Origin: Istiophorus platypterus
Taxonomy: Eukaryota > Chordata > Actinopteri > Istiophoriformes > Istiophoridae
Length of the DNA stretch: 64,000 nt
Assembly: GCA_016859345.1 (NCBI GenBank)
Contig: JADGDC010000115.1
Span: 57,032-121,031 of the forward strand
Direction of reading: 5' to 3'
Shown: positions 11,901 to 24,019 of the stretch, piece by piece
Layout of the letters: the number at the start of each line of letters is the position of its first letter
How positions within the stretch are numbered: the stretch's first letter is position 1
Program-made: the position numbers and the translations under genes
Notes under the pieces: generated by a model
What the model was told of the DNA's origin: nothing
Seen by the model: only the letters and a program-made list of their open reading frames with translations
The model's database searches: none

Positions 11901-14400
11901 GGCCAAAAAAATTAAAAAACACTGACCTGACAAGCTACAGAAGCCCAAAGACACCAAAAAATGAAAAAAAACAAACCTGACAAGCTAAGGAAGCCCAAAG
12001 CTGCCAAAAATGAAAAAAAAACTGACCTGATAAGCTACGGAAGCCCAAAGACACCAAAAAATGAAAAAACACTGACCTGACAACATACGGAAGATCAAAG
12101 TTGCCAAAAACGAAAAAAAAACTGACCTGACACACTGCGGAAGCCCAGAGTTGAAGAAAATGGAAAAACACTGGCCTGACAATCTACGGAAGCCCAAAGC
12201 GGCCAAAAAATGAAAAAACACTGGCCTGACAAGCTATGGAAGACCAGGGTCGAAGAAAATTAAAAAACACTGACCTGACACACTGCGGAAGCCCAAAGAG
12301 ACCAAAAACAATTAAAAAACACTGACCTGACAAGCTACGGAAGCCCAAAACTGCAACAAAAATGAAAAAAATCTGACCTGAAAAGCTACGGAAGCCCAAA
12401 GCGGACTACAAATGAAAAAACATTGACCTGAACAGCTACGAAAGCCCAAAGCGACCAACAAATGAAAAAACGCTGACCTGACAACCTACGGAAGCCCAGG
12501 GTAAAGAAAATGGAAAAACACTGACCTGACAAGATACGGAAGCCCAAAGCGGCCACAAATTGGAAACCAGTCGCCATGGTGACCACCCAAAGGTACAAGG
12601 CAGAAAACCATTGGTCTATCATTGAGAAAACACTGACCTGACAAGCTACGAAAGCCCAAAGCAGCAAAAAAATAAAAAAACACTGATATGACAAGCTACA
12701 GAAGCCCAAAGAGGCCTAAAAATGAAAAAACATTGACCTTACAAGCTGCAGAAGCCCAAAGAGGCCAAAAAAAAAAAAAATTCTGACCTGACAAGCTAAG
12801 GAAGCCCAAAGCGGCCAAAAATTGAAAAACCCTGACCTGACAAGCTACAGAAGCCCAAAGCTGCAACAAAAATGAAAAAAAAAATGACCTAACAAGCTGC
12901 GGAAGCCCAAAGCAGACTAAAAATGAAAAAAACATTAACCTGAACAGCTACGGAAAACCAAAGTGGTCAAAAAATGAAAAAAAAAAACGACCTGACAAGC
13001 TACAGAAGCCCAGAGCAACCAAAAAAATTAAAATTTCATACCTGACAAGCTGCGGAAGCCTGAGGCGGACTAAAAATGAAAAAAAACACTGACCTGAAAA
13101 GCTATTTAAACCCAAAGTGGCCAAAAAAATAAAATAACACTGACCTGACAAGCTATGGAAGCCCAAAGCAAACAAAAAATGAAAAAACACTGACCTGACA
13201 AGCTGCGGAAGCCCAAAGGGGCCAAATAATTAAAAAACAATGACCTGACAAGCTGCTTAAGTCCAAAGAGGAAAAAAAATTAAAAAACATTTCATACCTG
13301 AGAGAAAGAGACCACGAACAATTACAAAACACTGACCTGTCAACCTACGGAAGCCCAAAGCGGCCAAAAAATGAAAAAACACTGACCTGACAAGCTACGG
13401 AAGCCCAAAGTGGCAGAAAATAAAAAAACACTGACATGACAAGCTACTGAAGCCCAAAGAGGCTAGAAAATAAAAAAACACCAACATGACAAGCTACGTA
13501 AGCCCAAAGTGGCCGAAAAAATGAAAAAACACTTACCTGACAAGCTGCTGAAGTCGAAAAAGGAAAAAAAATGAAAAAAACACTGACCCCAAAAGCTACG
13601 GATGCCCAAAGCGGCCTAAAAATTGAAATAACACTGACCTAACAACATACGGAAGACCAAAGCTGCAGCAAAAATTAAATAAAACTGACCTGACAAGCTA
13701 CTGAAGCCCAAAGCGGACGAAAAAGGAAAAAACACTGACCTGACAAGCTACGGAAGCCCGAAGCGGGCCAAAAAAATGAAAAAAATACTGACCTGACAAG
13801 CTAAGGAAGCCCAAAGCGGCCAAAAATTAAAATAACACTGACCTGACAAGCTACGGAAGCCAAAAGCGGCCAAGAAATGGACACCGGTCGCCATGGCTAC
13901 CACCCACGGGTACAAGGCAGAAAACCCTTGGTCTATCTTTAAAAAAACACTGAACTGAAAAGTCACAGAAGCCCAAAGCGGCCGAAAAAATGAAAAAACA
14001 CTGACCTGACAGGCTGCGGAAGCCAAAAGCCGACAAATAATTAATAAACACTGACCTGAAAAGCTACGGAAGCCCAAAGCGGCCAGCAAATTAAAAAACG
14101 CTGACCTGACAAGCTACAGAAGCCCAGGGTAAAGAAAATGGAAAAACACTGGCCTGACAAGATACGGAAGCCCAAAGCGGCCAACAAATGAAAAAACACT
14201 GACCTGACACACGGCGGAAGCCAAAAGCGGCCGAAAAAATGAAAAAAAAATAACCTGACAAGAAGCGGAAGCCAAAAGCCGCCAAATGATTAAAAAACAC
14301 TGACCTGAGAAGCTGCAGAAGCCCAGAGCGGTCGAAAAAATGAAAAAACACTGACCTGATAAGCTAGGGAAGGCCAAAGCAGCCAAAAAATGAAAAAACA
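8824..14400 (-). repeat. Diverged left section of the A-rich array
   Basis: Monomers here differ widely from one another and show little higher-order periodicity. 62-bp inserts recur at irregular distances: about 9303, 9867, 10533, 11700, 12561 and 13879. Only isolated units match later blocks; for example the block around 13,748-14,089 reappears at about 16,746-17,093 and 47,848-48,135. The divergence suggests older, less homogenised repeats beside the inversion junction. Confidence 0.75.
9873..9888. promoter_or_regulatory. Symmetric TpG/CpA version of the insert palindrome
   Basis: GGTCACCATGGTGACC is also a perfect palindrome. It differs from the common form by one change in each arm (CG to CA on the left, CG to TG on the right), the changes expected from decay of methylated CpG in both arms. 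The symmetry is kept. Elsewhere mixed forms occur, such as GGTCACCATGGCGACC near 11,706 and ACTCGCCATGGTAACC near 31,000, where the right arm GGTAAC matches the RGYAAC half-site exactly. Confidence 0.4.
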
Positions 14401-16883
14401 CTGACCTGATAAGCTACGGAAGCCCAAAGCGGCCAAAAAATGAAAAAACACTTACCTTACAAGCTGCGGAAGACAAAACCTGAAACAAAAAGGAAAAAAA
14501 CTGACCTGATAAGCTACGGAAGCCCAAAGCGGCCAAAAAATGAAAAAAAAAACGACCTGACAAGCTGCGGAAGCCCAAAGCGACCGAAAAAATTAAAATT
14601 TCATACCTGACAAGCTGCGGAAGCCTGAGGCGGACTAAAAATGAAAAAAACACTGACCTGAGCAGCTACTTAAACCCAAAGTGGTCAAAAAAATAAAATA
14701 ACACTGACCTGACAAGCTACGGAAGCCCAAAGCAAACAAAAAATGAAAAAACACTGACCTGACAAGCTGCGGAAGTCCAAAGAGGAAAAAAAATTAAAAA
14801 ACACTGACCTGACAAGCTGCGGAAGCCCAAAGCTGCCACAAAAATGAAAAAAAAAGACCTGACAAGCTACGGAAGCCCAAAGCGGCCAAAAAATGAAAAA
14901 AAAAAACGACCTGTCAAGCTACGGAAGCCCAAAGCGACCAAAAAAATTAAAATTTCATACCTGACAAGCTGCGGAAGCCCGAGGCGGCCTAAAAATGGAA
15001 AAACACTCACTTGACGCACTGCAGGAGCCAAGAGAGGCCAGGAAATGAAAAAAACACTGACCTGACAAGCTGCGGAAGCCCAAAGCGGCCACAAATTGGA
15101 AACCAGTCGCCAGGGTGACCACCCAAAGGTACAAGGCAGAAAACGATTGGTCTATCATTGAAAAAACACTGACCTGACAAGCTACGGAAGCCCGAAGCAG
15201 CAAAAAAATTAAAAAACACTGACCTGACAAGCTACGGAAGCCCAAAGCGGCCAACAAATGAAAAAACGCTGACCTGACAAGCTACAGAAGCCCAAAGAGG
15301 CCAAAAAATGAAAAAACATTGACCTTACAAGCTGCGGAAGCCCAACGAGGCCAAAAAAAAAAAAAAATACTGACCTGACAAGCTACTGTAGCCCAAAGCG
15401 GCCAAAAATTGAAAAAACACTGACCTGACAAGCTACGGAAGCCCAAAGCGGCTAAAAATGAAAAAACACTGACCTGAGAAGCTGCAAAAGCCCAGAGCGG
15501 TCGAAAAAATGAAAAAAGACTGACCTGACACACTGCGGAAGCCCAAAGAGACCACGAACAATTAAAAAACACTGACCTGTCAAGCTACGGAAGCCCAAAG
15601 TGGCAGAAAATAAAAAAACACTGACATGACAAGCTACTGAAGCCCAAAGAGGCTAGAAAATGAAAAAACACCGACATGACAAGCTACGTAAGCCCAAAGT
15701 GGCCGAAAAAATGAAAAAACACTGACCTGAACAGCTACGGAAAACCAAAGTGGCCAAAAAATGAAAAAAAAAAACGACCTGACAAGCTACGGAAGCCCAA
15801 AGCGACCAAAAAAATTAAAATTTCATACCTGATAAGCTGCGGAAGCCCAAACCTGAAACAAAAAGGAAAAAAACTGACCTTATAAGCTACGGAAGCCCAA
15901 AGCGGCCAAAAAATGAAAAAAACGACCTGACAAGCTGCGGAAGCCCAAAGCCAAAAAAATGAAAAAATTAAAATTTCATACCTGACAAGCTGCGAAAGCC
16001 TGAAAATGACTAAAATGAAAAAACACTGACCTGAACAGCTACTTAAACCCAAAGTGGCCAAAAAATAAAATAACACTGACCTGACAAGCTACGGAAGCCC
16101 AAAGCAAACAAAAAATGAAAACACACTGACCTGACAAGCTGCGGAAGCCCAAAGGGGCCAAATAATTAAAAAACAATGACCTGACAAGCTGCTGAAGTCC
16201 AAAGAGGAAAAAAAATTAAAAAACACTGACCTGACAAGCTGCGGAAGCCCAAAGCTGCCACAAACATGAAAAAAAAAGACCTGACAAGCTACGGAAGCCC
16301 AAAGCGGCCAAAAAATGAAAAAAAAAACGACCTGTCAAGCTACGGAAGCCCAAAGCGACCAAAAAAATTAAAATTTCATACCTGACAAGCTGCGGAAGCC
16401 CAAGGCGGCCTAAAAATGGAAAAACACTCACTTGACGCACTGCAGGAGCCAAGAGAGGCCAGGAAATGAAAAAAACACTGACCTGACAAGCTGCGGAAGC
16501 CCAAAGCGGCCAAAAATTGGAAACCAGTTGCCAGGGTGACCACCCAAAGGTACAAGGCAGAAAACGATTGGTCTATCATTGAAAAAACACTGACCTGACA
16601 AGCTACGGAAGCCCAAAGCCGCAAAAAAATTAAAAAACACTGACCTGACAAGCTACGGAAGCCCAAAGCGGCCAAAACATGAAAAAACGCTGACCTGACA
16701 AGCTACAGAAGCCCAAAGAGGCCAAAAAATGAAAAAACATTGACCTTACAAGCTGCGGAAGCCCAACGAGGCCAAAAAAAAAAAAAAAATACTGACCTGA
16801 CAAGCTACAGTAGCCCAAAGCGGCCAAAAATTGAAAAAACACTGACCTGACAAGCTACGGAAGCCAAAAGCGGCCAAGAAATG

Positions 16884-16945
16884 GACACCGGTCGCCATGG
16901 CGACCACCCACGGGGACAAGGCAGAAAACCCTTGGTCTATCTTTA
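16884..16945 (+). repeat. Representative 62-bp interspersed insert with palindromic core
   Basis: This copy stands for about 60-70 insertions in 8.8-59.5 kb. The insert lies between the AAAAAATG and AAAAAACACTG halves of a monomer. It consists of GACACC, the palindrome, CACCCACGGG, TACAAGGCAGAAAACC and TTGGTCTATC. It has no visible similarity to the 51-bp monomer, and its 62-bp length shifts the reading frame. Other copies lie near 9867, 10533, 11700, 12561, 13879, 15099, 17937, 18905, 21694, 30478, 31000, 47925, 49502 and 52157, plus those listed under sub-blocks. It could be a fixed monomer variant spread by array expansion, or a small element that inserted once. Confidence 0.85.
16890..16905. 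promoter_or_regulatory. 16-bp perfect palindrome GGTCGCCATGGCGACC, RFX/X-box-like
   Basis: The sequence equals its own reverse complement. Further intact copies lie at 18912-18927, 21701-21716, 25209-25224, 26043-26058, 47932-47947, 56893-56908, 57462-57477, 58090-58105, 58254-58269, 59089-59104 and 59272-59287. From knowledge of the family, RFX proteins bind GTNRCC and RGYAAC half-sites around a short spacer, and RFX1 also binds CpG-methylated variants. GTCGCC-AT-GGCGAC fits with CG where the classical site has TG/CA. Binding is inferred, not shown. Confidence 0.45.
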
Positions 16946-19900
16946 AAAAAACACTGAACTGAAAAGTCACAGAAGCCCAAAGTGGCCGAAAAAATGAAAA
17001 AACACTGACCTGACAGGCTGCGGAAGCCAAAAGCCGACAAATAATTAATAAACACTGACCTGAAAAGCTACGGAAGCCCAAAGCGGCCAGCAAATTAAAA
17101 AATGCTGAGCGCTGACAAAGCAGACTAAAAATGAAAAAAACATTGACCTGAACAGCTACGGAAAACCAAAGTGGCCAAAAAATGAAAAAAAAAACGACCT
17201 GACAAGCTACGGAAGCCCAAAGCGACCAAAAAAATTAAAATTTCATACCTGATAAGCTGCGGAAGCCCAAACCTGAAACAAAAAGGAAAAAAACTGACCT
17301 GATAAGCTACGGAAGCCCAAAGCGGCCAAAAAATGAAAAAAAAAACGACCTGACAAGCTGCGGAAGCCCAAAGCGACCGAAAAAATTAAAATTTCATACC
17401 TGACAAGCTGCGAAAGCCTGAGGCGGACTAAAAATGAAAAAAACACTGACCTGAACAGCTACTTAAACCCAAAGTGGCCAAAAAAATAAAATAACACTGA
17501 CCTGACAAGCTACGGAAGCCCAAAGCAAACAAAAAATGAAAAAACACTGACCTGACAAGCTGCGGAAGCCCAAAGGGGCCAGATAATTAAAAAACAATTA
17601 CCTGACAAGCTGCTGAAGTCCAAAGAGGAAAAAAAATTAAAAAACACTGACCTGACAAGCTGCGGAAGCCCAAAGCTGCCACAAAAATGAAAAAAAAAGA
17701 CCTGACAAGCTACGGAAGCCCAAAGCGGCCAAAAAATGAAAAAAAACGACCTGTCAAGCTACGGAAGCCCAAAGCGACCAAAAAAATTAAAATTTCATAC
17801 CTGACAAGCTGCGGAAGCCCGAGGCGGCCTAAAAATGGAAAAACACTCACTTGACGCACTGCAGGAGCCAAGAGAGGCCAGGAAATGAAAAAAACACTGA
17901 CCTGACAAGCTGCGGAAGCCCAAAGCGGCCACAAATTGGAAACCAGTCGCCAGGGTGACCACCCAAAGGTACAAGGCAGAAAACGATTGGTCTATCATTG
18001 AAAAAACACTGACCTGACAAGCTACGGAAGCCCGAAGCAGCAAAAAAATTAAAAAACACTGACCTGACAAGCTACGGAAGCCCAAAGCGGCCAACAAATG
18101 AAAAAACGCTGACCTGACAAGCTACAGAAGCCCAAAGAGGCCAAAAAATGAAAAAACATTGACCTTACAAGCTGCGGAAGCCCAACGAGGCCAAAAAAAA
18201 AAAAAAATACTGACCTGACAAGCTACTGTAGCCCAAAGCGGCCAAAAATTGAAAAAACACTGACCTGACAAGCTACGGAAGCCCAAAGCGGCTAAAAATG
18301 AAAAAACACTGACCTGAGAAGCTGCAAAAGCCCAGAGCGGTCGAAAAAATGAAAAAAGACTGACCTGACACACTGCGGAAGCCCAAAGAGACCACGAACA
18401 ATTAAAAAACACTGACCTGTCAAGCTACGGAAGCCCAAAGTGGCAGAAAATAAAAAAACACTGACATGACAAGCTACTGAAGCCCAAAGAGGCTAGAAAA
18501 TGAAAAAACACCGACATGACAAGCTACGTAAGCCCAAAGTGGCCGAAAAAATGAAAAAACACTTACCTGACAAGCTGCTGAAGTCGAAAAAGGAAAAAAA
18601 ATGAAAAAAACACTGACCCGAAAAGCTACGGATGCCCAAAGCGGCCTAAAAATTGAAATAACACTGACCTGACAACCTACGGAAGCCCAAAGCTGCCAAA
18701 AAATGAAATAACTCTGACCTCACAAGCTAAGGAAGCCCAAAGCGGCCAAAAAAATGAAAAAAACACTGACCTGACAAGCTACAGAAGCCAAAAGAGGCCA
18801 AAAAAAAAAAATACTGACCTGACAAGCTAAGGAAGCCCAAAGCGGCCAAAAATTGAAATAACACTGACCTGACAAGCTACGGAAGCCAAAAGCGGCCAAG
18901 AAATGGACACCGGTCGCCATGGCGACCACCCACGGGGACAAGGCAGAAAACCCTTGGTCTATCTTTAAAAAAACACTGAACTGAAAAGTCACAGAAGCCC
19001 AAAGCGGCCGAAAAAATGAAAAAACACTGACCTGAACAGCTACGGAAAACCAAAGTGGCCAAAAAATGAAAAAAAAAAACGACCTGACAAGCTACGGAAG
19101 CCCAAAGCGACCAAAAAAATTAAAATTTCATACCTGATAAGCTGCGGAAGCCCAAACCTGAATCAAAAAGGAAAAAAACTGACCTTATAAGCTACGGAAG
19201 CCCAAAGCGGCCAAAAAATGAAAAAAAAACGACCTGACAAGCTGCGGAAGCCCAAAGCGACCGAAAAAATTAAAATTTCATACCTGATAAGCTGCGGAAG
19301 CCCAAACCTGAAACAAAAAGGAAAAAAACTGACCTGATAAGCTACGGAAGCCCAAAGCGGCGAAAAAATGAAAAAAAAACGACCTGACAAGCTGCGGAAG
19401 CCCAAAGCGACCGAAAAAATTAAAATTTCATACCTGACAAGCTGCGAAAGCCTGAGGCGGACTAAAAATGAAAAAAACACTGACCTGAACAGCTACTTAA
19501 ACCCAAAGTGGCCAAAAAAATAAAATAACACTGACCTGACAAGCTACGGAAGCCCAAAGCAAACAAAAAATGAAAACACACTGACCTGACAAGCTGCGGA
19601 AGCCCAAAGGGGCCAAATAATTAAAAAACAATGACCTGACAAGCTGCTGAAGTCCAAAGAGGAAAAAAAATTAAAAAACACTGACCTGACAAGCTGCGGA
19701 AGCCCAAAGCTGCCACAAACATGAAAAAAAAAGACCTGACAAGCTACGGAAGCCCAAAGCGGCCAAAAAATGAAAAAAAAAACGACCTGTCAAGCTACGG
19801 AAGCCCAAAGCGACCAAAAAAATTAAAATTTCATACCTGACAAGCTGCGGAAGCCCAAGGCGGCCTAAAAATGGAAAAACACTCACTTGACGCACTGCAG

Positions 19901-22900
19901 GAGCCAAGAGAGGCCAGGAAATGAAAAAAACACTGACCTGACAAGCTGCGGAAGCCCAAAGCGGCCAAAAATTGGAAACCAGTTGCCAGGGTGACCACCC
20001 AAAGGTACAAGGCAGAAAACGATTGGTCTATCATTGAAAAAACACTGACCTGACAAGCTACGGAAGCCCAAAGCCGCAAATAAATTAAAAAACACTGACC
20101 TGACAAGCTACGGAAGCCCAAAGCGGCCAAAACATGAAAAAACGCTGACCTGACAAGCTACAGAAGCCCAAAGAGGCCAAAAAATGAAAAAACATTGACC
20201 TTACAAGCTGCGGAAGCCCAACGAGGCCAAAAAAAAAAAAAAAATACTGACCTGACAAGCTACAGTAGCCCAAAGTGGCCGAAAAAATGAAAAAACACTG
20301 ACCTGACAGGCTGCGGAAGCCAAAAGCCGACAAATAATTAATAAACACTGACCTGAAAAGCTACGGAAGCCCAAAGCGGCCAGCAAATTAAAAAATGCTG
20401 AGCGCTGACAAAGCAGACTAAAAATGAAAAAAACATTGACCTGAACAGCTACGTAAAACCAAAGTGGCCAAAAAATTAAAAAAAAAACGACCTGACAACC
20501 TACGGAAGCCCAAAGCGACCAAAAAATTTAAAATTTCATACCTGATAAGCTGCGGAAGCCCAAACCTGAAACAAAAAGGGAAAAAACTGACCTGATAAGC
20601 TACGAAGCCCAAAGCGGCCAAAAATGAAAAAAAAACGACCTGACAAGCTCTGCGGAAGCCCAGCGACCGAAAAAATTAAAATTTCATACCTGACAAGCTG
20701 CGAAAGCCTGAGGCGGACTAAAAATGAAAAAAACACTGACCTGAACAGCTACTTAAACCCAAAGTGGCCAAAAAAATAAAATAACACTGACCTGACAAGC
20801 TACGGAAGCCCAAAGTAAACAAAAAATGAAAAAGCACTGACCTGACAAGCTGCGGAAGCCCAAAGGGGCCAGATAATTAAAAAACAATTACCTGACAAGC
20901 TGCTGAAGTCCAAAGAGGAAAAAAAATGAAAAAAAAAGACCTGACAAGCTACGGAAGCCCAAAGCGGCCAAAAAATGAAAAAAAAACGACCTGTCAAGCT
21001 ACGGAAGCCCAAAGCGACCAAAAAAATTAAAATTTCATACCTGACAAGCTACGGAAGCCCGAGGCGGCCTAAAAATGGAAAAACACTCACTTGACGCACT
21101 GCAGGAGCCAAGAGAGGCCAGGAAATGAAAAAAACACTGACCTGACAAGCTGCGGAAGCCCAAAGCGGCCACAAATTGGAAACCAGTCGCCAGGGTGACC
21201 ACCCAAAGGTACAAGGCAGAAAACGATTGGTCTATCATTGAAAAAACACTGACCTGACAAGCTACGGAAGCCCAAAGCAGCAAAAAAATTAAAAAACACT
21301 GACCTGACAAGCTACGGAAGCCCAAAGCGGCCAAAACATGAAAAAACAAATGACCTGACAAGGTACGGAACCCCAAAGAGGACAAAAAATGAAAAAACAT
21401 TGACCTGCCAAGCTGCGGAAGCCCAACGAGGCCAAAAAAAAAAAAAAATACTGACCTGACAAGCTAAGGAAGCCCAAAGCGGCCAAAAATTGAAAAAACA
21501 CTGACCTGACAAGCTGCGGAAGCCCAAAGCGGCTAAAAATGAAAAAACACTGACCTGAGAAGCTGCAAAAGCCCAGAGCGGTCGAAAAAATGAAAAAAGA
21601 CTGACCTGACACACTGCGGAAGCCCAAAGAGACCACGAACAATTAAAAAACACTGACCTGTCAAGCTACGGAAGCCCAAAGCGGCCAAGAAATGGACACC
21701 GGTCGCCATGGCGACCACCCACGGGTACAAGCCAGGAAACCATTGGTCTATCTTTAAAAAAACACTGAACTGAAAAGCCACAGAAGCCCAAAGCGGCCAA
21801 AAAAATTAAAAAACACTTACCTGATAAGCTGGGGAAGCCCAAAAAGGCCGAAAAAATGAAAAAACACTGACCTGACAAGCTGCTGAAGCCAAAAGCGGCC
21901 GAAAAAATGAAAAAACACTGACCTGACAAGCTACGGAAGCCCAAAGCGGCCAACAAATGAAAAAACACTGACCTGAGGAGCTGCAGAAGCCCAGAGCGGT
22001 CGAAAAAATGAAAAAATACTGACCTGATAAGCTAGGGAAAGCACAAAGCGGCCCAAAAAATGAAATAACACTGACCTGACAAGTTGCAGAAGGTCAAAGC
22101 GGTAAAAAAAAATGAAAAAAAAAGACCTGAGAAGCTACGGAAGCCCAAAGCGACCAAAAAAATTAAAATTTCATACCTGACAAGCTGCGGAAGCCCGAGG
22201 CGGCCTAAAAATGGAAAAACACTCACTTGACGCACTGCAGGAGCCAAGAGAGGCCAGGAAATGAAAAAAACACTGACCTGACAAGCTGCGGAAGCCCAAA
22301 GCGGCCACAAATTGGAAACCAGTCGCCAGGGTGACCACCCAAAGGTACAAGGCAGAAAACGATTGGTCTATCATTGAAAAAACACTGACCTGTCAATCTA
22401 CGGAAGCCCAAAGCGACCAAAAAAATTAAAATTTCATACCTGACAAGCTGCGGAAGCCCGAGGCGGCCTAAAAATGGAAAAACACTCACTTGACGCACTG
22501 CAGGAGCAAAGAGGCCAGGAAATGAAAAACACTGACCTGACAAGCTGCGGAAGCCCAAAGCGGCCACAAATTGGAAACCAGTCGCCAGGGTGACCACCCA
22601 AAGGTACAAGGCAGAAAACGATTGGTCTATCATTGAAAAAACACTGACCTGACAAGCTACGGAAGCCCAAAGCAGCAAAAAAATTAAAAAACACTGACCT
22701 GACACACTGCGGAAGCCCAAAGAGACCACGAACAATTAAAAAACACTGACCTGTCAAGCTACGGAAGCCCAAAGCGGCCAAGAAATGGACACGGTCACCA
22801 TGGCGACCACCCACGGGTACAAGCCAGGAAACCATTGGTCTATCTTTAAAAAACACTGAACTGAAAAGCCACAGAAGCCCAAAAGGCCAAAAAATTAAAA

Positions 22901-24019
22901 AACACTTACCTGATAAGCTGGGGAAGCCCAAAAGGCCGAAAAAATGAAAAAACACTGACCTGACAAGCTGCTGAAGCCAAAAGCGGCCGAAAAAATGAAA
23001 AAACACTGACCTGACAAGCTACGGAAGCCCAAAGCGGCCAACAAATGAAAAAACACTGACCTGAGGAGCTGCAGAAGCCCAGAGCGGTCGAAAAAATGAA
23101 AAAATACTGACCTGATAAGCTAGGGAAAGCACAAAGCGGCCCAAAAAATGAAATAACACTGACCTGACAAGTTGTGGAAGATCAAAGCGGTAAAAAAAAA
23201 TGAAAAAACACTGACCTGACAAGTTGCGGAAGCCCAAAGAGGCCAAAAAATTAAAAAACACTGACCTGACAAGCTGCTGAAGTCCAAAGCGGCCAAAAAA
23301 TGAAAAAACACTGACCTGACAAGCTACGGAAGCCCAAAGTGGCAGAAAATAAAAAAACACTGACTTGACAAGCTACTGAAGCCCAAAGAGGCTAGAAAAT
23401 AAAAAAACACCAACATGACAAGCTACGTAAGCCCAAAGTGGCCGAAAAAATGAAAAAACACTTACCTGACAAGCTGCTGAAGTCGAAAAAGGAAAAAAAA
23501 TGAAAAAAACACTGACCCCAAAAGCTACGGATGCCCAAAGCGGCCTAAAAATTGAAATAACACTGACCTGACAACATACGGAAGACCAAAGCTGCAGCAA
23601 AAATTAAATAAAACTGACCTGACAAGCTACTGAAGCCCAAAGCGGACGAAAAATGAAAAAACACTGACCTGACAAGCTACGGAAGCCCAAAGCTGCCAAA
23701 AAATGAAAAAACACTGACCTGACAAGCTAAGGAAGCCCAAAGCGGCCAAAAATGAAAAAAACACTGACCTGACAATCTACGGAAGCCCGAAGAGGGACAA
23801 AAAAATGAAAAAAACACTGACCTGTCAAGCTACGGAAGCCCAGAGCGGTCGAAAAAATGAAAAAACACTGACCTGATAAGCTAGGGAAATCACAAAGCGG
23901 CCCAAAAAATGAAATAACACTGACCTGACAAGTTGCAGAAGGTCAAAGCGGTAAAAAAAAATGAAAAAAAAAGACCTGAGAAGCTACGGAAGCCCAAAGC
24001 GACCAAAAAAATTTAAATT

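Larger units (their letters stand above)
14400..22020 (-). repeat. Mosaic higher-order repeats marked by ATTAAAATTTCATACC
   Basis: The same multi-monomer segments recur in shuffled order. The block about 14.4-15.72 kb returns at about 17.25-18.56 kb; the offset is 2840 bp between 15001 and 17841, and both copies diverge at 15,721 and 18,561. The block 15.72-16.7 kb returns at 19.03-20.15 kb with offset 3306 growing to 3455 bp through extra units. A marker run containing CACTCACTTGACGCACTGCA occurs near 15005, 16425, 17845, 19885 and 21085. The unequal offsets show repeated exchange at different registers and not one fixed repeat length. Confidence 0.82.
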
